From JAJFJD01 sp965228695 (GTDB taxonomy: Bacteria; Pseudomonadota; Alphaproteobacteria; UBA8366), in NCBI GenBank assembly GCA_965228695.1, contig CBDDIB010000001.1:124001-188000 (forward strand): a stretch of DNA of 64,000 nucleotides, in the 5' to 3' direction. Below, piece after piece: positions 1 to 8,859 of the stretch. The notes below the pieces were generated by a model. It was not told the origin of the DNA and did not search any database. It was given only the letters and a program-made list of their open reading frames with translations. The position numbers were made by a program, and so were the translations under genes. The stretch's first letter is position 1. Every line of letters begins with the position of its first letter.

Positions 1-537
1 GAAGTGCTGCTGACCGTCAAACTGTTGCGCGACAACCTCTCCGACGCGGAGATAGACCAATTGCAGGCCCGTGTCGCCGACCGCGCGAAGGAGATCGAAG
101 GCCGTTCAAGCAACGAGCGCATGGACAGTCGGATCGCTTGCGCCTTTCTCGTCGATGACATCTGTTCGATCTACCCGGCCCGGCCGCTACAATGCCGCGG
201 CGGGTATTCCGAAGATGTCGAGTATTGCCGCAGCCTCTTTGAAGACCGCGAGAATACCCAGCAGGCGGTCGCCGACGGCAGCGTGGACGGCCGTTACATG
301 CTGATCCCGAAAATGCTGTATGACAGCGCACAGGTCGGCATGGCCGGGGCGCTCAAGGCAGAGGGGCTAAGCGCCGACCCGCTCGAATTCACCGCCGCCA
401 TGGCGGTCGCGCTCACCGATCCGAACATCACGGAAAAATGGCTGCAAGGCTGGCCGGTGTTCGATGGCGCACGGCTTTTCCGCCAGACGTCCGCCAATGG
501 CGATCAGTACATCACGGAAGCCACCGAACCCGCCTAA
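1..537 (+). CDS. YkgJ-family cysteine-cluster protein (5' truncated)
   Basis: The frame is open at the window edge, so the N-terminus is missing; the visible GTG at position 4 is probably internal. The protein contains a C-x-F-L-x-D-D-x-C-S-I-Y-x-x-R-P-x-x-C-R block followed by a further cysteine about ten residues on. This is the hallmark of the YkgJ/UPF0153 family of putative zinc- or iron-chelating proteins, whose first cysteine cluster usually lies further upstream. The function of the family is not known. The gene ends convergently with the S41 protease, and a hairpin overlaps its stop codon. Confidence 0.75.
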   Translation, partial: EVLLTVKLLRDNLSDAEIDQLQARVADRAKEIEGRSSNERMDSRIACAFLVDDICSIYPARPLQCRGGYSEDVEYCRSLFEDRENTQQAVADGSVDGRYMLIPKMLYDSAQVGMAGALKAEGLSADPLEFTAAMAVALTDPNITEKWLQGWPVFDGARLFRQTSANGDQYITEATEPA

Positions 538-553
538 CCTTTTGCGGCGGGTT
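527..553 (+). terminator. intrinsic terminator overlapping the YkgJ stop codon
   Basis: An 8-bp perfect stem (AACCCGCC at 527-534 with GGCGGGTT at 546-553) encloses an 11-nt loop that contains the end of the TAA stop. Only a short T run follows. It sits between two convergent genes and may serve the rightward one. Strength is uncertain because the T tract is brief. Confidence 0.5.
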
Positions 554-576
554 TCCCTATGAATAGGATTTGAGCG

Positions 577-1893
577 CTATCGGCTTATCACGCCGCTCGG
601 CGCGCTGACGGTCTGCGCGGACAGAAGCTGAAGCGCGCGTTCGAGCTGTTCGTCGCCGTCCCGTTCCTCCTCCATCTCGACCGTATGGTCGGGAGCGATC
701 CCACCCTCGACCGAGACACCCGACGGCGTGAGATAAATCGCCGTCGTCAGCTTCACCGCGTCCGTGCTGCTGAGCGGCAGAATGGTCTGCACCGTTCCCT
801 TGCCGAAGCTGCGGGTGCCGATCAATGTCGCCCGGTGATGATCGCGGAGCGCGCCCGCAACGATCTCCGCCGCCGACGCCGACCCATTGTTGATCAGCAC
901 TACCATCGGCAAGCCGTCGGTCAAATCGCCCTTCGTTGCGCTGTAGTGCTGCTCGTAATGGCGTTCGCGGGTCGAGACAATCCGCCCTTGGTCCAAGAAG
1001 ACATCGGATACTTCGATCGATTGATCGAGCAGACCGCCCGGATTATTCCGCAAATCCAGGACGAGGCCGCGCATCCGCGAGCCGATGGCTTTCTTCAGCG
1101 ACATCACCGATCCTGCCACATCTTCACCGACACGTTCCGAAAAACTGGTGATCCGGAGATACCCGATATCGCCCTCGGCGCGCCACCGCACGGAGGCGAC
1201 ATTGATAACCGCCCGCGTAATCGTGACGTCGAAGGGTGCTTTCTCGCCCCGCTGGATCGATAGCGTGACATCCGATCCGGGCACACCGCGCAACAAAAGG
1301 ACGGCGTCGCGCAACAGCGCGTCCTTCAGTGATTTGCCGTCCGCCCGGACGATATGATCGCCGGATTTCAGACCAGCCCGCTCGGCCGGCGTACCATCGA
1401 TCGGCGCGACGATATCGATATACGTGTCGCCCTTGCGAACCTCGATTCCCAAACCGCCGAACCGGCCCCGGGTCTGTTCGCGAAGCGCCTTCAGATGCTT
1501 CTTGTCCAGATAGCTGCTGTAATTGTCGAGCGATCCCAGCATGCCGTGGATGGCCGCCTCGACAAGTTCCTTGTCCTCGGCGTCCTGCGGTTCCGGATGA
1601 CGCTTACGGATTTCCTGCGTCGCCGCTTCGATCAGGGTCTCGTCGTCGATATCGCGCACGTAATGGACGCGGACCTTTTCGTAGACCTGGGCAAACAGGT
1701 TCGCGCCCCGGACCAGCACGCTCGCGTCCTGGCGGGCTTTGACCTTGTCCACGCCGTTGCGATAACTGACGATATCGCTGGAAAGCCGTTTTGCGGCCTC
1801 TTGCGCTTCCGGCCCCGGCGCCCGTCCAACCGACGAACAGCCAACCATCGAAAACAGCAGAAGCGCTAAGACAAAATACCGAAAATCCGACAA
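577..1893 (-). CDS. S41-family (C-terminal processing) peptidase, lipoprotein
   Basis: Serine protease of the tail-specific/CtpA type, expected in the periplasm and membrane-anchored. I place the start at a TTG (1893), because translation from there begins with a short hydrophobic segment ending in a lipobox (FSMVGC, cysteine 19). The frame can be read further upstream to 2046, but that extension is basic and signal-free. A PDZ domain (IEVRKGDTYIDIV onwards) precedes the protease core. The Ser-Lys dyad is visible in NNGSASAAEIVAGAL and RSFGKGTVQ. Its substrate cannot be inferred. It is divergent from the haem-oxygenase-fold gene across about 220 bp. Confidence 0.85.
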   Translation of the reverse strand: MSDFRYFVLALLLFSMVGCSSVGRAPGPEAQEAAKRLSSDIVSYRNGVDKVKARQDASVLVRGANLFAQVYEKVRVHYVRDIDDETLIEAATQEIRKRHPEPQDAEDKELVEAAIHGMLGSLDNYSSYLDKKHLKALREQTRGRFGGLGIEVRKGDTYIDIVAPIDGTPAERAGLKSGDHIVRADGKSLKDALLRDAVLLLRGVPGSDVTLSIQRGEKAPFDVTITRAVINVASVRWRAEGDIGYLRITSFSERVGEDVAGSVMSLKKAIGSRMRGLVLDLRNNPGGLLDQSIEVSDVFLDQGRIVSTRERHYEQHYSATKGDLTDGLPMVVLINNGSASAAEIVAGALRDHHRATLIGTRSFGKGTVQTILPLSSTDAVKLTTAIYLTPSGVSVEGGIAPDHTVEMEEERDGDEQLERALQLLSAQTVSAPSGVISR

Positions 1894-2117
1894 AACCCAC
1901 TCACTGTGACGATCTTTTCTGAGCACTGAATATGAGCCGAAGCGGGCTTTTCGGCAACTGCATTTATGGGGCATTTCGGGGGCAGCGGCGCTACCTCTGA
2001 CCTGCAGAAAGCGAAACTTCCGCGCAATATCTGACCCTTGGGACAATGCTATGCTAGGCTGTCACAAAACCGTGTCAGCATAAAAAATCTCACCGGGAAT
2101 CAGAGGAGACATCCAAT

Positions 2118-2843
2118 ATGGCCAAGAGTGCGTTCCGGACTGCCCTCAGGGATATGGTCGAGCAACGCCATTCCAAGATTCATCCTTTCAGCGAAGCCTG
2201 GGTCACGGGCGGCTTGAACCGCCAGATACTCGGCGAATGGGTAACGCAGCATTACCACTATGTCGGCCATTTCTCGCAGTGGTGCGGCGCGATTTTCGCC
2301 AGCTGCCAGGACGAGGAAACCAACCACTTCCTGGTGGAGAACATCATGGAAGAGGAAGGGTTCGTCGAGGAAGGCGGCTTTCCCGCCGCCAAGCATGTGG
2401 ACCTGCTGCTGAATTTCGGCGAGGCCTGCGGCAAAGACCGCCAGGCGATGAAGGACGCGCAGAAGAACGGTGAATTGATGGCCGGTCTGCTGGGCCTGCA
2501 ATCCTGGTGCACCGTCCAATCCACCAAGCCGACGCATGAAGCCATCGCCGGCCTGCTTGTCGGGCTGGAAAGCCAGGTGCCGCAAATCTACAAGCGGACG
2601 ACGCCGCCCTTGGTGGAAAAATACGGCTTCAGCGAAGAGGATATCGTGTTCTTCCGCCTGCACATCGTTGCGGACACGGAACATGGCAAGCGCGGCTACG
2701 AAATCGTCGAACGGCTCGCCGACACCGAAGAGAAACAACAAGCCTGCCTGCGCGCCGTGCGCGAGGCGACGCTGATGCGGCGGCTCTACCTCGATGCGCT
2801 CTACGACGAGTATGTCGCTCCGAAAAGCGCAGCCGCCGAATGA
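2118..2843 (+). CDS. haem-oxygenase-fold TenA/PqqC-like protein with diiron (HDO) ligand pattern
   Basis: A 241-residue all-helical protein of the TenA/PqqC/CADD superfamily, with a good ribosome site (GAGGAGA) before ATG. It carries a full set of candidate metal ligands as in haem-oxygenase-like diiron oxidases (CADD, UndA, BesC, SznF): acidic residues 78-80 plus His93, Glu151 in the helix LESQVPQIY, and an H-x3-D-x2-H motif at His182/Asp186/His189. True PqqC is cofactor-free and lacks this set, and no other pqq gene is present, so a PqqC label would mislead. Its stop overlaps the next start (ATGA), so it is coupled to a GlcG/HbpS protein. The substrate is unknown. Automated annotation may call it TenA family. 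Confidence 0.8.
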   Translation: MAKSAFRTALRDMVEQRHSKIHPFSEAWVTGGLNRQILGEWVTQHYHYVGHFSQWCGAIFASCQDEETNHFLVENIMEEEGFVEEGGFPAAKHVDLLLNFGEACGKDRQAMKDAQKNGELMAGLLGLQSWCTVQSTKPTHEAIAGLLVGLESQVPQIYKRTTPPLVEKYGFSEEDIVFFRLHIVADTEHGKRGYEIVERLADTEEKQQACLRAVREATLMRRLYLDALYDEYVAPKSAAAE

Positions 2844-3271
2844 GAACCGTTAAAACGCTCTCGCTCGCCGAAGCCAACCTCATCCTCGATGCGGCACAGG
2901 CGAAGTCGGAAGAAATTGGCGTCGCGCATGTCCTGTGCATCGCCGACAATGCCGGCTATCCGATCGCGCTGCGCCGTCTCGACGGCGGTAAGGTGACCAG
3001 CGTCCAAATCGCCGAGAACAAGGCGTTCACCGCAGCGGGACACCGCCGCAAGACGCACACCTTCACCAACACCTATCCCGGCGAGGAAGCCTGGGGAATC
3101 TTCACCCAGCATGGCGGCCGGCTGACGGTGTTCGTCGGCGGTTTTCCTATCGAAGCGGATGGCGAGGTGGTCGGCGGGATCGGTGCCTCGGGCGGCAACG
3201 GCGAGGAAGACATCGCGGCCTGCGAGGCAGGCATCGCGGCGTTCGATGCCTACCTCGCCGCCCAGGAATAA
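2840..3271 (+). CDS. GlcG/HbpS (DUF336) family protein
   Basis: A 143-residue protein matching the GlcG/HbpS fold from end to end. It opens with LSLAEANLILDAAQAKSEE and closes with the conserved glycine-rich turn VGGIGASGGNGEEDIAACEAG. Members include the Streptomyces haem-binding HbpS and the GlcG protein of glycolate loci, but most have no proven activity. There is no signal peptide, so it is probably cytosolic. The start overlaps the preceding stop by 4 nt, implying translational coupling to the haem-oxygenase-fold protein. The two may act on the same cofactor or substrate, which is inference. It ends convergently 11 nt from RidA. Confidence 0.85.
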   Translation: MRTVKTLSLAEANLILDAAQAKSEEIGVAHVLCIADNAGYPIALRRLDGGKVTSVQIAENKAFTAAGHRRKTHTFTNTYPGEEAWGIFTQHGGRLTVFVGGFPIEADGEVVGGIGASGGNGEEDIAACEAGIAAFDAYLAAQE

Positions 3272-3282
3272 CGCGTCCGAAT

Positions 3283-3633
3283 CTATTCTATCGACGCGCT
3301 GACGACGATTTCGACCAGCGTTTCCGGCGAGCCCAAAACCGTGCCGACGGTGGCGCGCGTTGGCGGGTTGGCCGGGTCGATCCATTCGTGCCACGCGTCG
3401 TTCATTTCACCCTTCTTGGACATGTCCGAGACATACACCATCGCGGTCAGCAACTTCGACTTGTCGGTACCGGCCTTGGCCAGGTAGCCGTCGATTTTCT
3501 GCAGGACATTCGCCGTCTGGTCCTTCATCGACGCGGTCTGGTCGTCGGCGGTCAGGCCGCAGATGTAGACGACGCCGTTGTTGACGACAGCGCGGCTCAT
3601 GGTTTGGTTTGGATCGATCCGTTCGATACTCAT
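3283..3633 (-). CDS. RidA family protein
   Basis: A 116-residue member of the YjgF/YER057c/UK114 (RidA) family. Classical members hydrolyse reactive enamine/imine intermediates made by PLP enzymes. The sequence shows the family layout: the N-terminal VNNGVVYICGLTADD strand, the LLTAMVYVSDM helix-strand, and the C-terminal PPTRATVGT...VEIVVSASIE with the arginine that contacts carboxylates in RidA proteins. It is last in a leftward unit after a CoxL-type subunit and an Ldh-family dehydrogenase, 47 nt downstream. Here it probably deals with an unstable product of that pathway rather than being the housekeeping copy. Confidence 0.88.
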   Translation of the reverse strand: MSIERIDPNQTMSRAVVNNGVVYICGLTADDQTASMKDQTANVLQKIDGYLAKAGTDKSKLLTAMVYVSDMSKKGEMNDAWHEWIDPANPPTRATVGTVLGSPETLVEIVVSASIE

Positions 3634-3680
3634 GCGGGTACTCCCTCGGTTTTAAGTTTGGTGGATAGAGTGATGATCGC

Positions 3681-4700
3681 TCACGCCGAGTCCCGCACCG
3701 CAAGGATATCGTCGTGTAATTTCTGGGGAATTGTGATGCCATCGGTCGGCGTGCGTTTTCGCGCCTCGTAACGCCGGTCCGACGGCAATCGCGTGCCGTC
3801 CTGCGCGAGAATCCGTTCGAACAGCGGTTCCACATGGTCGAGCGACGCGTCGGCATCCCCGTCGCCGACGAAGCGCGCAGGGTCCATCGCCAACAACAAC
3901 TCACCGCCTTTCGCCGGCCCGCCGTCGCCGGGATCGTCGGCCGCCGCCTCGAATGCCAGATGGTTGCGCGGCAATCCGGCCGCCATCAACTCGACCATCA
4001 AGGCGATCGCAGACCCTTTGTAGCCGCCGAACGGCAGTTGTGCACCCGCCAGTCCCGCTTCCGGGTCCGTCGTCGGATTACCGCCCGCATCGACCGCCCA
4101 GCCTTCGGGGATCGGCTTGCCGTCACGCTTGTGAATCATGATCTCGCCGCGGGCGCTGGCGCTCGACGCCTGATCAAAGACCAGCGGCGGCTTGCCCTTG
4201 CGCGGCCAACCGAACGACATGGGGTTGGTGCCGAAGATCGGCTTTGATCCGCCGGCGGGCGCCACGAAGCTGCGAGAGTTGACGAAGGCGAATGCGACGA
4301 GGCCGTCGGCCGCAAGCGCTTCGACCTCGAACCACAGGGCCGCAAAGTGATGCGAATTGATGATCGGCATCGCCGCGATACCCTGGCTGCGGGCCTTCTC
4401 GGCCAGCGGCGCGCGGCCGACCTTCAACGCCAACGGCGCGAACCCGCCCTTGGCATCGATCTGTACGACGGCCGGCGCCAGCTCGTTGACCTCGGGAACC
4501 GACTTGCCGTCGATGCGGCCGTTTTTCAGCCCGATGCTGTAGCCGGGCAGGCGGAATAGGCCATGCGACTTGCAGTCGTCGCGTTCCGCCGCGGTGATCA
4601 CGTCGGCGACGGCGGTCGCGTTGTCGTCCGACGCGCCCAGCGCCGTCAGCGTATCCGTCGTCAGTTGATGCACCTCATCGAGCGTCAATCGAACGTCCAT
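3681..4700 (-). CDS. Ldh family oxidoreductase (malate/L-lactate dehydrogenase type)
   Basis: NAD(P)-dependent dehydrogenase of the YlbC/Ldh-2 family (about 339 residues), which oxidises 2-hydroxy acids or related compounds such as ureidoglycolate, sulfolactate or pyrroline-carboxylate. The ATG at 4700 has a strong GGGAGG site; the longer open frame to 4799 overlaps the upstream gene and lacks homology. Family blocks include the catalytic-region histidines (INSHHFAALWF), the GTNPMSFGWP loop and the C-terminal PFGGYKGSAIALMVELM. It starts 26 nt after the CoxL-type gene. The substrate is not evident. Confidence 0.87.
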   Translation of the reverse strand: MDVRLTLDEVHQLTTDTLTALGASDDNATAVADVITAAERDDCKSHGLFRLPGYSIGLKNGRIDGKSVPEVNELAPAVVQIDAKGGFAPLALKVGRAPLAEKARSQGIAAMPIINSHHFAALWFEVEALAADGLVAFAFVNSRSFVAPAGGSKPIFGTNPMSFGWPRKGKPPLVFDQASSASARGEIMIHKRDGKPIPEGWAVDAGGNPTTDPEAGLAGAQLPFGGYKGSAIALMVELMAAGLPRNHLAFEAAADDPGDGGPAKGGELLLAMDPARFVGDGDADASLDHVEPLFERILAQDGTRLPSDRRYEARKRTPTDGITIPQKLHDDILAVRDSA

Positions 4701-4726
4701 GCCTGCCTCCCTATCACTTCTTTGAT

Positions 4727-7120
4727 CTAATGTGCCGTCTGTATCGCGCGCCAGACCTTCTCCGGCGTCACGGGCATGTCCAAGCCCGCCGTGTCGCAAT
4801 CCGACAGTGCATCCAGCACGGCGTTCATAACCGCCGGCAAGGCAGCCGTCGGGCCGGACTCGCCGCAGCCTTTAACGCCAAGCGGGTTGGTCTTGCAGAA
4901 GGTTTCGGTCTGTCCCCAATCGAACATCGGCAGATGGGTCGCGCGCGGAATGCAATAGTCCATGAAGGACCCGGTCAGGAGTTGCCCGCTGTCGCCGTCG
5001 TAGAGGCAGTCTTCGTACATGATCTGGCCGATGCCCTGCGCGATCCCGCCATGGAGTTGCCCTTGCAGCAACATCGGGTTGATGACGGTGCCGAAATCGC
5101 TGACCAGCGTATAGCGCACCACCTCGACCAACCCGGTTTCCTCGTCCACCTCGACTTCGGCGACATGACAGCCGCAGGGGTAGCTGTAGGCCTCGGCGTT
5201 GAAGTGATAGCTCGCCTCGAGGCCGAGTCCGGCGCCCGACGGCATGACCGTCTCATCGTAGGATGCGCGCGCCACTTCCGCGATCCCGACCGCCTGATCC
5301 GTTCCGGCGACCCGGAACACGCCGAGATCGAATTCGATATCCTCGGCATTCGACTGCAGCAGTCGCCCGGCGATCGCTTTTCCTTGTTCGACGATGTCGC
5401 GGGACGCGTGATAGATGGCCGCGCCCATCACGGTCGCCGTCCGCGACCCGCCGGAGCCGGACCCGCGACCGACCCGATCGGTATCGCCTTGCACCACGGT
5501 GATTTGATCGCCCGGCACGCCCAACTGGCTCGCCGCAACCTGCGCGAAGGTGGTTTCGTGACCCTGCCCGTTGGTTTGTCCGGTCGATGTCACCGTCAGG
5601 TGACCGCTCGGATCGAATTGCAGCCCGGCGCGGTTGTCCTTGAATCCATCCGGTTCGGTATAGACGGAGAACCCGAAGCCGAGGCGCTTCCCGGCGTCGC
5701 GCGCGACGGTAGCCCGGGCGGCGAAACCTTCCCGATCCGCTTGGACCAGCGCCGCATCCAGATTTTTCTGAAAATCCCCGCTGTCATAGACCAGTCCGGT
5801 CGGTGTCCGGTAGGGCAGGTCCCCCTCACGGATGAGATTGCGCCGGCGCAGCTCGGCGGGGTCGATGCCCGTCTCGCGCGCGGCCGCATCCACGAGCCGC
5901 TCGACCATGTAGCAGAATTCGGGTTTGCCCGCGCCGCGATAGGCGGCAATCGACGCGGTATTGGTGAACACGCATTGCGTCTCCGCATAGACCGTGTCGA
6001 TGCGATAGACATTGGTCAGCATCCGCGTCCCGCCGCCGGTCGGGATCACCGGCCCCGACGCGGTGAGATACGCCCCCATGTTGGAGATCGTGCGGCACCG
6101 GAGCGCCAGGAATTTCCCGTCCGCGTCCAGGGCCAGCGACGCATGCATCACGTGATCGCGCGCCTGCCGGTCGGTCAGGAAACTGTCGTCGCGGTCGGCA
6201 TACCATTTCACCGGCCGGCCGAGCCGCTTCGCGGCCCAGCAGACCAAGATCTGCTCCGAATAGATGTAATTCTTGATGCCGAAGCCGCCGCCGACATCCG
6301 GCGTCACCACGCGAATATTCGCGGTTGGCACGCCCAAACCCTTTCCGGCAAGACCGGACTGGATCGCCGTACCTCCGCCGGTCGGCGTGTAGACCGTATA
6401 ACGGTCGCCCGCCGGGTCATGCACGCCGAGCGCGCCGCGCGGCTCCAACGCGGCGACCACGATGCGGTTATGCACCAAATCCACCGTCGTCACGTGATGC
6501 GCCCGGGAAAAGGCGTCCTCGACGGCGGCCTTGTCGCCCATCTCCCAATCGAGGGCGACGTTCGACGGCAGGTCGTCCCAAACCTTCGGCGATTGCGGGT
6601 CCAGCGCATCGACACCGGCGGTCACGCAGGGCAGTTCCTGCCAATCGACCTCGACCGCTTCCGCCGCGGCCTGGGCAGCGGCGCGGGTGTCGGCGACCAC
6701 CATGGCGACGGTGTCGCCGACATGGCGCGCCTTGTCGGTCGGCATGGCGGGCTGCGGCGGATTGTGGATCGGCGTGCCGTCCTTGCCGGCCGGGGACGCC
6801 GGCGCCTGCATCAATCCGATCCCGTCGGCGGCGAGGTCGGCCCCCGTCAGAACCGCGACCACACCGGGCATCGATGCGGCCGCGGCGGTGTCGACACCGC
6901 CGATCCGCGCATGGCCATAGGGCGACCGCACGAAACTCGCATGGAGTTGTCCGGCAAGGTCGATATCGTCGATGAACCGGCCTCGTCCGGTCAACAACGC
7001 CGCATCCTCGCGGCGCGGCACCGAGGCGCCAATTCCATCGCCCGTATTGCTGGCGCCACCCGAATGCGCGCCGTTTCCACCATCCTGCATTTTGTGCTTG
7101 GTCCGGTTTTTCGGTATCAC
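4727..7120 (-). CDS. xanthine dehydrogenase family molybdopterin-binding (CoxL-like) subunit
   Basis: Large molybdenum-cofactor subunit of the aldehyde oxidase/CO-dehydrogenase family (797 residues, normal length). Visible are the N-terminal RREDAALLTGRGRF block, GGGFG(I)K at about 277-283, the active-site loop AYRGAGKPE at about 393-401 and the catalytic glutamate in VKGCGESGP near the C-terminus. AYRGAG is the form II signature and not the AYxCSFR of true CO dehydrogenase, so oxidation of an organic carbonyl or heterocycle is more likely. The partner FAD (CoxM) and 2Fe-2S (CoxS) subunits are absent nearby. An ATG at 7090 is an alternative to the GTG start. It leads the unit with Ldh and RidA. 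Confidence 0.88.
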   Translation of the reverse strand: MIPKNRTKHKMQDGGNGAHSGGASNTGDGIGASVPRREDAALLTGRGRFIDDIDLAGQLHASFVRSPYGHARIGGVDTAAAASMPGVVAVLTGADLAADGIGLMQAPASPAGKDGTPIHNPPQPAMPTDKARHVGDTVAMVVADTRAAAQAAAEAVEVDWQELPCVTAGVDALDPQSPKVWDDLPSNVALDWEMGDKAAVEDAFSRAHHVTTVDLVHNRIVVAALEPRGALGVHDPAGDRYTVYTPTGGGTAIQSGLAGKGLGVPTANIRVVTPDVGGGFGIKNYIYSEQILVCWAAKRLGRPVKWYADRDDSFLTDRQARDHVMHASLALDADGKFLALRCRTISNMGAYLTASGPVIPTGGGTRMLTNVYRIDTVYAETQCVFTNTASIAAYRGAGKPEFCYMVERLVDAAARETGIDPAELRRRNLIREGDLPYRTPTGLVYDSGDFQKNLDAALVQADREGFAARATVARDAGKRLGFGFSVYTEPDGFKDNRAGLQFDPSGHLTVTSTGQTNGQGHETTFAQVAASQLGVPGDQITVVQGDTDRVGRGSGSGGSRTATVMGAAIYHASRDIVEQGKAIAGRLLQSNAEDIEFDLGVFRVAGTDQAVGIAEVARASYDETVMPSGAGLGLEASYHFNAEAYSYPCGCHVAEVEVDEETGLVEVVRYTLVSDFGTVINPMLLQGQLHGGIAQGIGQIMYEDCLYDGDSGQLLTGSFMDYCIPRATHLPMFDWGQTETFCKTNPLGVKGCGESGPTAALPAVMNAVLDALSDCDTAGLDMPVTPEKVWRAIQTAH

Positions 7121-7217
7121 TGAGCCAGAACTTTAACACACTCTTCCGCCAGCGCACGGCGATGAATCATATGAGGACGCGAGCGGCGGCATACCGTTCG
7201 CGCAGGGAGAAAATTTC

Positions 7218-8852
7218 ATGCACGGTGGTGAAATTGTCGTCGAAACGTGGCTGTCACGCGGTGTCGATACCGTCTTCTTCGTTCCCGGCGGCACGAACGT
7301 GACGGTGCTGGAGGCGCTCAGCCGGAATCAGAACAAGATCCGGTCGGTGCCGACCCGCCTCGAATCCTCCGCGGTCTTCGCCGCGGACGCCTATAGCGCA
7401 ATCCGGAAGAAACCCGCCTGCGTCGTCTGTAGCCGGGCGCCCGGCGCCACCAATGCGTCGATCGGTATTCACACCGCGATGCAGGCATCGCGGCCGGTCG
7501 TCCTGTTCATCACCAACATTCCCCGCCGTATGAAGGGGCGCGAAGCCTTTCAGGAAATCAACTATCTGGAAATGTACGCGCCGATCGCCAAAGCGGTGAT
7601 CGACGTCAACTCGCTCGACGAACTGGCCGGCGATGTTGCCCGCGCGCTCGATATTTCGATTTCCGGCCGGCCCGGCCCCGTCGTGGTCGCCATCTCGAAG
7701 GATATCCTCGACGAGAAAGCGGACGATCCTCTCATTCCGAAACCGGCTGCCCCGGTTCGCGCGGGCCCGGACCCGCTGGCGGTCGACCGCGCCGCGCGCC
7801 TGATCGAGTCGTCGAAGCACCCGATCATCCTGGCCGGCGAGTTGGTTGGTTTCGAAAGCGCCAACGAAGAATTGGAAAAATTCGCGGATGCGACCGGCGC
7901 GGGCGTCCTGACAGCCTACCGCCAGCAGGATTCGATCCGCGCGGATCATCCGGCCCATTTCGGGCATCTCTCGATCAACCGGTTGCCCTTCCAGGAACAG
8001 GCGCTGAAGGAGTCCGACCTGATCATCGCGGTGGGCAGCCGCCTCGACAGCGTCACGACCGCCGACTACACGATGCTGCGGCCGGACCAAAAACTGATCA
8101 TGATCTATCCGGACCCGTCCGCCTTCGCGCCATGGCAGGCGGACGCGGCATTGGGCTCCAACGTCATTCCGGCGATGGAAGCGATCGCCAATGCGCTCTC
8201 CGCGCCGCCGCCGCCCGACAGGCTGGCCTGGCGGGACAATGTCCATCAGGAGGAAGTCGACTTCGCAAAGCCCGGTGAGATCGAGGTTCAAGGCGACATC
8301 GACATGGCCCAGGTCATCGAGCATTTCAACAAATCGGTCCCGAAGGAATCGGTGATGGTGTCGGATGCCGGCACGTTCGGGCGATGGATCACCCGCTACT
8401 ATCGGTTCAACGAACCGAACACCGAACTCTCACCGGTCAGCGGCGCCATGGGCTATGGCGTGCCCGGCGGGATCGGCGCCCAGGTGGCCAACCCGGATGA
8501 TCCCGTCTTCGTTTGGGTCGGCGACGGCGGATTCCTGATGACCGGCAACGAATGCGCCGTCATCGCACAGGAAAAACTGCCGGTGAAACTCATCGTCTGT
8601 GACAATAACTGCTGGGGTTCGATCCTCGTCCATCAGCAAAAAACGTTCGAGGGTTGGGACTTCGGCACCCGGCTGGAAAGCCCCGACTTCGCGGCGATCG
8701 GCCGCGGCTTCGGGATGCCTGCCTGGACGGTCTCGAAAACCGAAGATTTCGCCGGCGCCTTGGAAGAGTTGATGGCGGTCGACGGCCCGGCGATGCTGCA
8801 TTTGCTGCAGGATATGCGGGACGTCTCGCCTTATTCCGGCAGCGCCCGTTAG
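7218..8852 (+). CDS. thiamine diphosphate-dependent enzyme (acetolactate synthase-like)
   Basis: A 544-residue ThDP enzyme with the three-domain layout of acetolactate synthase, benzoylformate decarboxylase and oxalyl-CoA decarboxylase. The N-terminal Pyr domain has the conserved glutamate (Glu49 in TRLESSAVF). The ThDP/metal motif runs from G435-D436-G437 to N463-N464. The middle domain matches the DHS-like fold. The start is supported by CAGGGAGAA eight bases before ATG. No regulatory small subunit is adjacent, so a catabolic 2-oxo-acid lyase is as likely as ALS. It is divergent from the CoxL-type operon, with about 100 bp between. Confidence 0.85.
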   Translation: MHGGEIVVETWLSRGVDTVFFVPGGTNVTVLEALSRNQNKIRSVPTRLESSAVFAADAYSAIRKKPACVVCSRAPGATNASIGIHTAMQASRPVVLFITNIPRRMKGREAFQEINYLEMYAPIAKAVIDVNSLDELAGDVARALDISISGRPGPVVVAISKDILDEKADDPLIPKPAAPVRAGPDPLAVDRAARLIESSKHPIILAGELVGFESANEELEKFADATGAGVLTAYRQQDSIRADHPAHFGHLSINRLPFQEQALKESDLIIAVGSRLDSVTTADYTMLRPDQKLIMIYPDPSAFAPWQADAALGSNVIPAMEAIANALSAPPPPDRLAWRDNVHQEEVDFAKPGEIEVQGDIDMAQVIEHFNKSVPKESVMVSDAGTFGRWITRYYRFNEPNTELSPVSGAMGYGVPGGIGAQVANPDDPVFVWVGDGGFLMTGNECAVIAQEKLPVKLIVCDNNCWGSILVHQQKTFEGWDFGTRLESPDFAAIGRGFGMPAWTVSKTEDFAGALEELMAVDGPAMLHLLQDMRDVSPYSGSAR

Positions 8853-8859
8853 CCCGGCG

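Noticed and set aside
2118..2843. pqqC of a PQQ biosynthesis operon
   Set aside because: No pqqA, B, D or E nearby, and the metal-ligand pattern is not that of cofactor-free PqqC.
4727..7120. Carbon monoxide dehydrogenase large subunit (coxL form I)
   Set aside because: The active-site loop is AYRGAGK and not the AYxCSFR of form I. No coxM or coxS is present.
4730..7123. A 797-codon rightward frame opposite the CoxL-type gene
   Set aside because: It mirrors the real gene exactly, has arginine-histidine-rich shadow composition and no domains. It is an antisense artefact of GC-rich codons.
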